From contig JAFAXA010000293.1 in the NCBI GenBank assembly GCA_019241425.1, forward strand, positions 1 to 50,582: a stretch of 50,582 bases of DNA, written 5' to 3'. Positions within the stretch are counted from its first letter, which is position 1, and the number at the start of each line of letters is the position of its first letter. Below, piece by piece: positions 1 to 7,705 of this stretch. The position numbers and the translations under genes are program-made. The notes under the pieces are model-generated. The model saw nothing but the letters and a program-made list of their open reading frames with translations, did not search any database and was not told where the DNA came from. This DNA comes from Acetobacteraceae bacterium (GTDB lineage: Bacteria; Pseudomonadota; Alphaproteobacteria; Acetobacterales; Acetobacteraceae).

Positions 1-93
1 GACATGCCGAAGGTGGAAGCGCTGAAGCGCGTCTACCCCGACCTGTATCGTCCGGACCCGGTTCTGGTCGCGGAGGCCGCGCCGTCACACTGA
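1..93 (+). CDS. C-terminal end of an unidentified protein (partial)
   Basis: The frame is open from the first base of the window to a TGA and encodes the last 30 residues of a protein, containing PKVEALKRVYPDLYRPDP. This looks like an ordinary soluble C-terminus, but I cannot assign a family from so little. The gene continues to the left of the window. It is followed by about 90 bases with a strong hairpin before the next gene. Confidence 0.5.
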   Translation, partial: DMPKVEALKRVYPDLYRPDPVLVAEAAPSH

Positions 94-155
94 CGGCGAT
101 CGGGGCGTGACTCGACGGGTTCCGTGGTTCACCCTCGGCGCCCGTTCGTTTCGTT

Positions 156-173
156 GATGCGGCACGCCGCATC
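156..173. repeat. Perfect inverted repeat upstream of the racemase-like gene
   Basis: GATGCGGC-AC-GCCGCATC is a perfect inverted repeat with 8-base arms and a 2-base centre. It lies just before the GGGAG ribosome binding site of the gene at 186. It could be a repressor operator or a hairpin in the leader. It could also be a weak terminator for the upstream gene, though no T-run follows. The repeat is seen directly; its function is inferred. Confidence 0.5.
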
Positions 174-185
174 GGGAGCCGCCCG

Positions 186-1298
186 ATGGATCATGGTTCC
201 GCCCACGCCGCACCGTTTCTGACCGTCCGCGACCTGCGCGTGCGCGCCGTCAATGTGCCGGTCGATCCGCCGCTGCAAACGTCACGCGGCCCGTTCCGCC
301 TGGCACCCCTCGTGCTGCTGGATCTCCGAACGGAGGAAGGCGTGACCGGCCGCGCCTACGTGTTCACCTACAGTCCGGCCGCACTCGGCCCGACCGCCGC
401 TCTGGCGGCGAATCTCGGGCCGATGATCGCAGGGGAGCGCCTCGCCCCGGCCGCGCTGTCCCGGACGCTGGCGGCCCGGTTCCAATTGCTGGGAACGGAG
501 GGGCTGCTGGGCATCGCGCTGGCGCTGCTCGACATGGCGTTCTGGGACGCCGCCGCACGCGCGGCAAAGCTGCCGTTGGCGCGGTTGCTGGGCGCGGCGG
601 GTGACGAGCGGGTCCCCGCCTATGCGAGCTTGCGCGGCTGGAGCGCGGGGGACCTCGCCGAAGAGTCGGGACGGGCGGTCGCCGCCGGGTTCCGGGCCGT
701 CAAGCTGAAATTCGGCCATCCGACGCTGGAAGCGGAGCGCGAGGTGTTCCGCGCCGTCCGCTCGGCGGTCGGGGACGGCACGGACATCCTGGTGGACCCG
801 AACCAGTTCTTCAGCGTCCCCGAGGCGATCCGCCGGGCGCACCATTACGCCGATTGGGGCGTGGGATGGCTCGAGGAGCCGGTGCGCGCCGGCGACCTGC
901 GCGGTCACGCAGAGGTGGCGCGGGCCGTGCCGCGCCTGCCAGTGCAGCGGGGCGAGAACGACTGGGGGCCGGAGGGCATCGCCGCCTCGCTCGCCGCCCA
1001 CGCCTCCAGCCTGCTGATGCCTGACGCGATGAAGGTTGGCGGCGTCAGCGGGTGGATGGAGGCGGCCGCGCTCTGCAAGGCTGCCGGCGTTCCGATGAGT
1101 TCGCATCTGTTCATCGAAATCAGCGCCCATCTTCTCGCCGCCACCGCGGGGCGGGACCGGCTCGAATGGCTGGACCTGGCACGGCCGATACTGGCGGCGG
1201 GCAGCCCGGGTTTCGCGGAGGGCAGCGCGACCCCCGGCGACGGCCCGGGCTTCGGCCTGGAATGGGACGAGGAGGCCGTCGCCCGCTATGCGGCGTGA
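186..1298 (+). CDS. Mandelate racemase/muconate lactonizing enzyme family protein
   Basis: Enolase-superfamily enzyme of 370 residues that would abstract a proton alpha to a carboxylate with Mg2+ help. The N-terminal capping domain (about 1-140) is followed by the barrel. All residues of the mandelate racemase subgroup are visible: the K173-x-K175 pair, metal ligands D204, E230 and E257, the D280/H307 dyad and E327. They sit at a constant offset of 9 to 10 from the classical mandelate racemase numbering. The activity is therefore racemase or acid-sugar dehydratase; the substrate cannot be read from sequence. ATG with GGGAG seven bases upstream fixes the start. It stands alone, 92 bases after the preceding gene. 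Confidence 0.85.
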   Translation: MDHGSAHAAPFLTVRDLRVRAVNVPVDPPLQTSRGPFRLAPLVLLDLRTEEGVTGRAYVFTYSPAALGPTAALAANLGPMIAGERLAPAALSRTLAARFQLLGTEGLLGIALALLDMAFWDAAARAAKLPLARLLGAAGDERVPAYASLRGWSAGDLAEESGRAVAAGFRAVKLKFGHPTLEAEREVFRAVRSAVGDGTDILVDPNQFFSVPEAIRRAHHYADWGVGWLEEPVRAGDLRGHAEVARAVPRLPVQRGENDWGPEGIAASLAAHASSLLMPDAMKVGGVSGWMEAAALCKAAGVPMSSHLFIEISAHLLAATAGRDRLEWLDLARPILAAGSPGFAEGSATPGDGPGFGLEWDEEAVARYAA

Positions 1299-1408
1299 GG
1301 CCGCGAGCGGGGCAGGCTAGTGCCGTCTTTTCCTCCGTCGCGGGTGAACCGGGTCACATCCAGTCTCCTGAAGCCGCCGTATGATCCATGTCGCGAGGAG
1401 GAGCGGAC

Positions 1409-1795
1409 ATGCTGCTTTATTCGGAAGGCCGCCACGACGACGGCGATAGCGACGCCGGAATAGCGCTCGGGGGCTTTGGCCAGGGCGTGTTGATCGGCGA
1501 GGAAGACTTCGCTCCGGCTGCGGCGGTCTCAAAGGCCGATGCGCAGCGCCATTGCGGTTCAGAGCCACAGCCCGGGGGCGATACCGCTCCTGCCGGACCC
1601 GACCGCCCGTCCCTCAAGCAGCGGGCCCTGGCCTTCTCCCGAGCCGGCTTGCTGGCGGCCTCGGCGGTCGTGCTGACCTTCTGGATGGCGCACACGCCAT
1701 CCGCGTTGCCGGGCCTGCAGGTCGGCGCGACGGAGGCTCCGTCCGATCTGATAACGCTCGCGCTGGACTCCGTCCCGGTCGTTGCGGACTGGTAA
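1409..1795 (+). CDS. Small hypothetical single-pass membrane protein
   Basis: Unrecognised 128-residue protein. The N-terminal half is hydrophilic and rich in Asp, Gly and Glu (GRHDDGDSDAG). A single hydrophobic segment, roughly LLAASAVVLTFWMA, lies near residue 90, followed by a short tail. The ORF track starts at 1388, but AGGAGG seven bases before the ATG at 1409 makes the later start better. No catalytic motif is visible. Composition and the good ribosome site support a real gene, but the function is unknown. Confidence 0.5.
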   Translation: MLLYSEGRHDDGDSDAGIALGGFGQGVLIGEEDFAPAAAVSKADAQRHCGSEPQPGGDTAPAGPDRPSLKQRALAFSRAGLLAASAVVLTFWMAHTPSALPGLQVGATEAPSDLITLALDSVPVVADW

Positions 1796-1866
1796 GAGGC
1801 GCCGGCCAGGACGGGCGCCGTCGTCGCGCCCATCACGTCGGCCCGGGTTTGTGCTACGCTCCCGCC

Positions 1867-2454
1867 ATGAACGCGCCGCTCCGCACGGGCTGGACCGCCG
1901 AGCAGTTCTTCGCCTGGGAGGGTCACGCGTCCGGGCGCTATGAATTCGACGGTTTCGCTCCGGTGGCGATGACGGGCGGCAGCATCAATCACAGCCGCAT
2001 CACCGGCAATGTGCTCGCGGCGCTGCGAACGCGCCTCGGCGGGGGGCCGTGCGAGGCGCTCGGACCGGATGCGGGTCTCGCGACTGCGGCAGGCGCGATC
2101 CGTTATCCGGATGCCCTGGTCACGTGTTCCCCCCAACCTTCCGGCGCAGCACGCACGGTCACGAACGTCGTTATGGGGTTCGAGGTGCTGAGCGCGGCGT
2201 CGGGGCGTACGGATCGCATCGTGAAGGTGCGCGAATACGCGGCGGTGCCATCGATCCGCCGTTACGTCATCCTGGAATCCCGCAGCGCCGGGTTGCTCGT
2301 GTTCGACCGGGCGGACGCCGCCGAGACCTGGCGGGCGACGACGCTGACCGCCGAGGACGTTCTGCGCATGCCGGAGATCGGCGTGGCCATTCCGGTCGCG
2401 GAATTCTACAGCCGCGTCCAGTTCGGCGACGATCCCGCAACAGCCGGCGGGTAG
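1867..2454 (+). CDS. Uma2 family (DUF820) putative endonuclease
   Basis: 195-residue protein of the Uma2/DUF820 family, which has the PD-(D/E)xK nuclease fold. Typical elements are the N-terminal TAEQFFAWEGH...YEFDG region, the IRYPDALV stretch holding the PD motif, and the later VMGFEVLSAASGRTDR(...)K(...)REYAA block. The track's longer ORF from 1552 runs through another frame's coding region; ATG 1867 gives the normal family start. Uma2 proteins are common in cyanobacteria and scattered in proteobacteria, usually as single genes of unknown biological role. No partner gene is visible here. Confidence 0.8.
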   Translation: MNAPLRTGWTAEQFFAWEGHASGRYEFDGFAPVAMTGGSINHSRITGNVLAALRTRLGGGPCEALGPDAGLATAAGAIRYPDALVTCSPQPSGAARTVTNVVMGFEVLSAASGRTDRIVKVREYAAVPSIRRYVILESRSAGLLVFDRADAAETWRATTLTAEDVLRMPEIGVAIPVAEFYSRVQFGDDPATAGG

Positions 2455-2460
2455 GCGCGC

Positions 2461-3081
2461 TCAGCGCCGCGACAGCGCGAGCTTGGCGCCGAAGGCGAGA
2501 AACACGCAGCCGGCCGCGCGGTCGGCCCGGCGGACGACCGCCGGACGGCGGAGCCATTGGGCCAGAGGCCGGGTGGAAAGGATCAGGGCCATCAGCCACA
2601 ACAGGCCCATCGCCGCGTGCAGGCAGGCGAGCAGGAAGGCCCATGGCGCGACGGCCGAAGCGTGCGGAACGAATTGCGGAAGAAAGGACAGATAGAACGC
2701 GCCGACCTTTGGGTTGAGCAGATTCTGCAGGACGCCCTGCGCGAACGGCAGCGCTCGCGCCGACGCGCTCCCCGCCCCGGCCGGGAAGCGGTTGCGCGGC
2801 CGAAGCAGCATGGAAGCGCCCGTCCAGACCAGATAGGCGGCGCCGGCCCATTTCACCACGGCAAACGCCCACGCCGACCCGGCGAGCAGCGCCCCCAATC
2901 CGATGGCGACCGCGCCGCCCCAGAGCAGGCAGCCCACGACCACCCCGCACGCCGCTTCCGCCGCTGCCCGCGCGCCGTCCGCAGCCGCCGTACGCAGCAC
3001 GAGGGCGGTGTCGAGGCCGGGCGTGACCGTCAGCACGGCCGCCGCAAGCAGGAAGGAAAGCAAGGACTGGGTTGCGGTCAT
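2461..3081 (-). CDS. LysE/RhtB family amino-acid exporter
   Basis: 206-residue inner-membrane protein with about six hydrophobic segments. It opens with the family hallmark LTVTPGLDTALVLR (usually TPGPD) and has the LLNPKVGAFYLSFLPQF block typical of LysE/RhtB exporters. The family exports amino acids such as lysine, homoserine or threonine; the substrate is not predictable here. ATG 3081 is chosen because it puts the family motif at the normal distance from the N-terminus; the track's longer version adds an atypical extension. It is divergent from the CDF gene and shares a 58-base gap with it. Confidence 0.85.
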   Translation of the reverse strand: MTATQSLLSFLLAAAVLTVTPGLDTALVLRTAAADGARAAAEAACGVVVGCLLWGGAVAIGLGALLAGSAWAFAVVKWAGAAYLVWTGASMLLRPRNRFPAGAGSASARALPFAQGVLQNLLNPKVGAFYLSFLPQFVPHASAVAPWAFLLACLHAAMGLLWLMALILSTRPLAQWLRRPAVVRRADRAAGCVFLAFGAKLALSRR

Positions 3082-3139
3082 CGCGGCGGCTATCATAGCC
3101 GTGCGGAACGCGAGAACCATCGCCGGAACAAGGACGGAC

Positions 3140-4108
3140 ATGCCGGGCCACGACCACCACCACGACCACCCCGGCCATCAGCACGGGCCGGGCGGTCATC
3201 ACCATCACGATCACGCGCCGCCGGCCGGGTTCGATGGCGCGTTCGCGATCGGCTCGGCGCTGAATGCGTGCTTCGTGCTGGCCGAGGTGGTGTTCGGATT
3301 CGCCGCGCATTCCGTCGCGCTGCTCGCCGATGCCGCGCATAACCTCGGCGACGTGCTCGGCCTGCTGCTCGCGTGGTGGGCGGCGTGGCTCGGCCGCCGG
3401 CATCCGACGCAGAGCCGCACCTATGGTTATGGGCGCAGCTCGATCCTCGCCTCGCTGACCAACGCCGTGGTGTTGCTGGTCGGCGTCGGCGGCATCACGG
3501 TGGAAGCGGTGCGGCGGCTGATCGAGGGCGTCCCCGCCGGTGACGTCGGCGGCCGGACGGTGATGCTGGTGGCGGCGGCGGGCATCGTCGTGAACGGCGG
3601 CACGGCGCTGCTATTCGCCAAGGGACGCGGGGGCGACCTCAACGTTCGCGGCGCATTTCTGCACATGGCGGCGGACGCCGCGGTTTCGGTGGGCGTCGTT
3701 TTGTCGGGCTTTGTCATTCTGACGACCGGATGGGCGTGGCTGGACCCGCTGGTCAGCCTTGGCATCGCGGCACTCATTCTGGTGTCGACCTGGAGCCTGC
3801 TGCGCGACAGCCTCAACCTGGCGATGGACAAGGTGCCGGAGAATGTCGACGCGGCGCGCGTGCAGGCGTTCCTCGCCGAACTGCCCGGCGTGACCGGGGT
3901 GCATGATCTGCACATCTGGGCGCTCAGCACGACGCACACGGCTTTGACCGTGCATCTGGTGCGGCCGAATGCGGGTACCGACGACGCGTTCGTCCATGGC
4001 GCCTGCCGGGACTTGCGGGAACGATTCGGCATCGGGCACGCAACGATGCAGATCGAGGACGGCGACCCGGCCCATTTCTGCACGTTGGCCCCGGCCGACG
4101 TCGTGTGA
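3140..4108 (+). CDS. CDF family zinc/cobalt/cadmium exporter (CzcD/ZitB-like)
   Basis: 322-residue cation diffusion facilitator that exchanges divalent cations, usually Zn2+, for protons at the inner membrane. The first 30 residues are a His-rich metal-binding tail (HDHHHDHPGHQH). Six membrane segments follow, with the transport-site motifs in ADAAHNLGD (TM2) and HMAADAAVSVG (TM5). The cytoplasmic C-terminal domain starts near VRLIEG/VPENVDAARV and includes GVTGVHDLHIWALS. ATG 3140 is preferred because the track ORF from 2903 runs back over the divergent LysE gene. No metal-responsive regulator is adjacent. Confidence 0.92.
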   Translation: MPGHDHHHDHPGHQHGPGGHHHHDHAPPAGFDGAFAIGSALNACFVLAEVVFGFAAHSVALLADAAHNLGDVLGLLLAWWAAWLGRRHPTQSRTYGYGRSSILASLTNAVVLLVGVGGITVEAVRRLIEGVPAGDVGGRTVMLVAAAGIVVNGGTALLFAKGRGGDLNVRGAFLHMAADAAVSVGVVLSGFVILTTGWAWLDPLVSLGIAALILVSTWSLLRDSLNLAMDKVPENVDAARVQAFLAELPGVTGVHDLHIWALSTTHTALTVHLVRPNAGTDDAFVHGACRDLRERFGIGHATMQIEDGDPAHFCTLAPADVV

Positions 4109-4126
4109 GCCGTCCGGCCGCCGCGC

Positions 4127-4684
4127 TCAGTTCGGGCGCGTGCCGGCCTCCTGCGGCTGTGCGGCGGCGCCGCGCCGCGCCTGCCAGAGCGCGACGAAGT
4201 CGACCGGCTGCAACATCACCGGCGGGAAGCCGCCCTCACGGGTGACGTCGGCCAGGATGTTGCGGGCGAACGGGAACAACAGCCGCGGGCATTCCACCAG
4301 CAAAACCGGCTCGACCGCGTTTTCCGGCACGTTGTTCAGCGTGAACACGCCGGCGAAGGACAGCTCGGCGACAAACACCGTCGCGCGCGGCGCGGCGGTG
4401 GCGCCGGCGGCAGCGGCGTCCTGCCCATTGCCGGCCGGGTTGGGACCTTCCTGCGCTTCGGCGCGCACCAGCAAAGTCACTTCGAAGACGTTCTGATTTT
4501 CGCCGAGCCGGCGGGCCTGCACGTCCAGATTGATGCTGACCAGCGGTTGACTGCGCAGCTGGGTATAAATCTGCGGCGCGTTCGGCACCTCGAAGGAGAG
4601 GTCCTTCACGTATTGGATATTGACCACGAGCGGCACCGGCGGCCCCTGCTCGGTGCCGGTCGGCGGGGTAGTGGCCTCGGACAT
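4127..4684 (-). CDS. secB: Protein-export chaperone SecB
   Basis: 185-residue cytosolic tetrameric chaperone that keeps preproteins unfolded and delivers them to SecA. Family landmarks are VNIQYVKDLSFEVPNAP near the N-terminus, FAGVFTLNNVPE in the middle and LLVECPRLLFPFARNILADVT followed by GGFPPVMLQPVDF at the C-terminus. Start ATG 4684 (MSEATTPPTG) gives normal SecB length. A Gly/Ala/Asn-rich insertion (PNPAGNGQDAAAAGATAA) lengthens the central loop relative to the usual ~155-165 residues. It converges with the CDF gene, 18 bases apart. Confidence 0.95.
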   Translation of the reverse strand: MSEATTPPTGTEQGPPVPLVVNIQYVKDLSFEVPNAPQIYTQLRSQPLVSINLDVQARRLGENQNVFEVTLLVRAEAQEGPNPAGNGQDAAAAGATAAPRATVFVAELSFAGVFTLNNVPENAVEPVLLVECPRLLFPFARNILADVTREGGFPPVMLQPVDFVALWQARRGAAAQPQEAGTRPN

Positions 4685-4766
4685 GCGACGCGCTCCATTC
4701 CATGCAACCCGGCCGATGGAGGCCGGGGCCGCGCCGGTAGCACACCGGGCGCTTCCCCGCCACCTT

Positions 4767-5321
4767 TCAGGGACGCCAAACGATGTCCGGCGGCGGCGGG
4801 GCGGTCGGGTCGGCGCGCAGCCACTCGCCATTCATGAGGCTTCGTCCCGTAAACGCCAGGATAAAACCCCAGTGGCTGACGACGAGCGTTGCGGACCAGT
4901 CCGGCAGCGCCGCCATTTCGGCCCGGAACAATGCCGCGCGGGCGATCACGCCTTCCGCCGCCTCGGTCGCCGCCGGCCACCACACCTCGTCGATCGTCGC
5001 GAAATCGCGGTCGGGCCAGGCCCGTTCAAGCGCGAGGCGGGGCGTGCCGACATCGCAGGTAAAGGCGTAGCGCTCGCGGACCAGCGGGTTGACGAACACG
5101 GGGATGCGGAGGCGAGACGCCACGGTTTCCGCCGTTTGCAAGGTGCGTGTGTAGGGTGACGTGATGATCCGGGCCAGGTTCTCGCCCCGCAAACCCTCGG
5201 CGGCCTGCCGGGCCTGGGCAAGGCCTTCGTCGGTCAGCGACGGATCGACGATCCCCGGATCGCGCCGTGTCCTCGTGAAATGGACGTTGAAGTGGCTTTG
5301 GCCGTGACGGAGCAGGATCAT
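4767..5321 (-). CDS. Histidine phosphatase family protein (phosphoglycerate mutase-like)
   Basis: 184-residue member of the histidine phosphatase superfamily. The N-terminal LLRHGQSHFN motif carries the phosphorylated His. TSPYTRTLQTAE provides the second Arg, RERYAFTCDVG follows, and VVSHWGF near residue 155 holds the second catalytic His. The family includes sugar-phosphate mutases and small phosphatases; the substrate is unknown. The track starts at a TTG (5342); the ATG at 5321 places RHG near the N-terminus as usual. It lies 82 bases upstream of secB on the same strand and may be cotranscribed with it. Confidence 0.85.
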   Translation of the reverse strand: MILLRHGQSHFNVHFTRTRRDPGIVDPSLTDEGLAQARQAAEGLRGENLARIITSPYTRTLQTAETVASRLRIPVFVNPLVRERYAFTCDVGTPRLALERAWPDRDFATIDEVWWPAATEAAEGVIARAALFRAEMAALPDWSATLVVSHWGFILAFTGRSLMNGEWLRADPTAPPPPDIVWRP

Positions 5322-5421
5322 GCGGGGCCGATACAAGCCCAACGGATGTGCCGCAACCGAACGTCGAGCGGTGGCGGCGGCGCGGCACGAGGATCGCCGC
5401 GTCTTACGCGGTGCGGCACGG

Positions 5422-6351
5422 CTAAGCCAGGCGATAAACCCGCCGCGCCGTGCCGAAGAAAAAAGCCTCCTGATCCGCGCGTTTCATAGACGACACGATG
5501 ACTTTGAATCCGTCCAGGATCTCCCCGAAGCTCGCACACAAGCTATCGACCGGAAAATTGCTGCCGAACATCGCCCGCTCCGCGCCGAACAGGTCGAGCG
5601 CCGCGCGGACGATCCAGCCATTGCTTTCCGCCGTCCAGCGCTGCCCGGGCACACCCATGCCGGACAGTTTGACGACGACGTTCGGGCATCGGGCAAACCT
5701 CGCCATGGCGGCGCGCCAAGCGTCCAGGCTCTCCGCATCCCGCTGTGACGGCAGCCCGGCGTGGTTCAGGATGATGGTGGTGCCCGGAAAGTCGCGCGCG
5801 AGATCCACGGCTTCGTCCAAATTCCACCACGGCGTTTGCAGATCGAAGGCGAGGTCGTGCGTCGCCAGCAATGCAAATCCGTCGCGCCAGCTCCGGTCGG
5901 ACATCAGCGTCCGCGCGGTGCCGACCTCCTCCGGGCGGCTCGGCCCCCCCGGCTTATGGCGAACGCTGCGCACCAGCGGAAACGCGGCTTGGCTCGCCAG
6001 CACCTCCGCGACGTCCGGCCTGTTCAGCCACGCTTGCGCGACGATTGCGTTTGGCCAGCCGAACCGCTCGGCGAGGCTGGTCGCGTACCGAGTTTCCCCG
6101 ATCGGGTCGGATGGATCCCACTCCGTTTCGACATAGACGGTCTGCACGATGTCGTGTCCCGCCGCGTCTTGCTTGTATTCGTCCGGCAGATATCGGCGTT
6201 TGATCGCGCTGTAGTCCCCGTAACGGAACGGAATGCGAGCCTCGGGCGCGAGCCATGGATGCGGGTTGATCGCCGGCTCCCAGAAATGATGGTGGGCGTC
6301 CACGATCGGACCATCCCACCACCCGTCCTCGCGATCGACATTGCTCGCCAC
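5422..6351 (-). CDS. Amidohydrolase family lactonase-like hydrolase (COG3618 type)
   Basis: 309-residue TIM-barrel metal hydrolase. The N-terminal IVDAHHHFWEP is the metal-binding HxH motif. ILNHAGLPS carries a further His, and AMFGSNFPVDSL near the end carries the barrel-strand-8 Asp. The family includes L-fucono- and L-rhamnono-lactonases and 2-pyrone-4,6-dicarboxylate lactonase, so lactone opening is likely. I choose GTG 6351, which begins just after the stop of the upstream MFS gene; the track's long ORF runs back through that gene. It is the last gene of the operon and a paralogue of the gene at 9007. Confidence 0.82.
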   Translation of the reverse strand: MASNVDREDGWWDGPIVDAHHHFWEPAINPHPWLAPEARIPFRYGDYSAIKRRYLPDEYKQDAAGHDIVQTVYVETEWDPSDPIGETRYATSLAERFGWPNAIVAQAWLNRPDVAEVLASQAAFPLVRSVRHKPGGPSRPEEVGTARTLMSDRSWRDGFALLATHDLAFDLQTPWWNLDEAVDLARDFPGTTIILNHAGLPSQRDAESLDAWRAAMARFARCPNVVVKLSGMGVPGQRWTAESNGWIVRAALDLFGAERAMFGSNFPVDSLCASFGEILDGFKVIVSSMKRADQEAFFFGTARRVYRLA

Positions 6352-6353
6352 GC

Positions 6354-7661
6354 TCAGGCACTCCGCGCGAGGCGAAGAGCCGGGAATGCGATGAGCGACG
6401 TTCCGACGATATAGAGGGCCGCGCAACCGGCGAAGAACAGCAGCACCGCATAGTAATTGCCGAACAGTTGCAGGATCCCGCCCGTGATGATCGGCACCGC
6501 AATCCCGCTCGAACTGCCGGCGAAATTCATCACGCCGCCGAGCAGCCCGACCTTTTCGCGCGGCGCGAGCACGGTCGGCAGGCTCCAGTACAGGCTGCCC
6601 CAATACAGGAAGAACAACGTGGCGGAGAGGATCGCGACGGCGCCGACCGGGTCCGAAACATACGGCAAGGCGATGAACGCGGAGAGCGTGGCGAGGCCGG
6701 AGAGGCCCAGCATTCCCTTGTACACCGTGCTGCGCGCCCAGCCGCGCGCGAGCAGCGCGTCGGCGGTGAACCCGGCGAACAGCGACCCGGCCATGCCACA
6801 GAGAAAGATGACAAAGGTTGCGTATCCCATTTGCTTCAAATCGAAGCCGCGCGCTTGCGCCAGATAGCTCGGGCCCCAGGTCAGCAGGCCGAAATTGATC
6901 ATCGCCCAGGCCATGCGGCCGACCAGCAATCCGGCCATCGAGCGCGGCGCGATGCGCGGCGGCGCTTCCACCAGAACCGCGCCCGGCTCCGCCGTCGTTG
7001 CGCCGGTGATGTGCGAAAGTTCCGCGGCATTGACGCCGGGATGGGTCGCCGGATCATCCCGCAAATAGCGCCACGCGACTGCGCCGAGCGCGATCGTCGC
7101 AAGCCCCGCGACCAGGAAGGCGAGCCGCCAAGACTGCAACACGAGGATCAGGAAGGAGATGATGACGCCGCCGAACGCCGCACCCAACGGAGCGCCGCTA
7201 TCCATGAACACCGCACCGCGGCCTCGCTCCTGCGGGGAGAGCCAAAGAGAGCTGAGTTTTGCACCCGCCGGGAAAACCGGCGCTTCCGCGGCACCGAGAC
7301 CCACGCGGGTCAGCAGCAGGCTGAGGCCGCCGGTGGCCATCGCCGCCAGTGCCTGGAATGCGCCCCACAACACCGTCGATCCCGCAATGATCCGGCGGGG
7401 GCCGAACCGATCGATCAACCATCCACCGGGGACTTGCAACAGCGCATAGCTCCAGAAGAAAGAACTCAGCAGCACGCCCTGCATGGCCGGAGACAGCGCG
7501 AACTCCCGGCCGATCGTCGGCATGGCGATCGACAGAGTGGTGCGGTCGATCAGGTTGATGACGACGACCACGAAGACGATAGCGAAGATCCGCCACCGCA
7601 CCGTGCTGGACGATTCGGCCGCGCTAAGATCGCGGACGGCCGTGTTTGCCGATTGAGACAT
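6354..7661 (-). CDS. MFS transporter (ACS-type organic-anion symporter)
   Basis: 435-residue, 12-TM major facilitator. The TM1 region NLIDRTTLSIAMPTIGREF and the loop motif GGWLIDRFGPRR (MFS motif A) are typical of the anion:cation symporter family, which carries hexuronates, glucarate and related acids. ATG 7661 is preceded by GGAGG nine bases upstream, so the 700-residue ORF in the track is a fusion of this gene with upstream non-coding frame. It is one of three non-identical MFS genes in the operon, lying between a second MFS gene and a lactonase. Confidence 0.88.
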   Translation of the reverse strand: MSQSANTAVRDLSAAESSSTVRWRIFAIVFVVVVINLIDRTTLSIAMPTIGREFALSPAMQGVLLSSFFWSYALLQVPGGWLIDRFGPRRIIAGSTVLWGAFQALAAMATGGLSLLLTRVGLGAAEAPVFPAGAKLSSLWLSPQERGRGAVFMDSGAPLGAAFGGVIISFLILVLQSWRLAFLVAGLATIALGAVAWRYLRDDPATHPGVNAAELSHITGATTAEPGAVLVEAPPRIAPRSMAGLLVGRMAWAMINFGLLTWGPSYLAQARGFDLKQMGYATFVIFLCGMAGSLFAGFTADALLARGWARSTVYKGMLGLSGLATLSAFIALPYVSDPVGAVAILSATLFFLYWGSLYWSLPTVLAPREKVGLLGGVMNFAGSSSGIAVPIITGGILQLFGNYYAVLLFFAGCAALYIVGTSLIAFPALRLARSA

Positions 7662-7705
7662 TGCTGGTTTCCTCCGGGTAGGACCGTTCTCGTTGCGTGC
7701 GCGGC

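Noticed and set aside
2267-3403. 378-residue minus-strand ORF
   Set aside because: Runs across the LysE gene in another frame and antisense to the Uma2 and CDF genes; no motif and Arg-rich.
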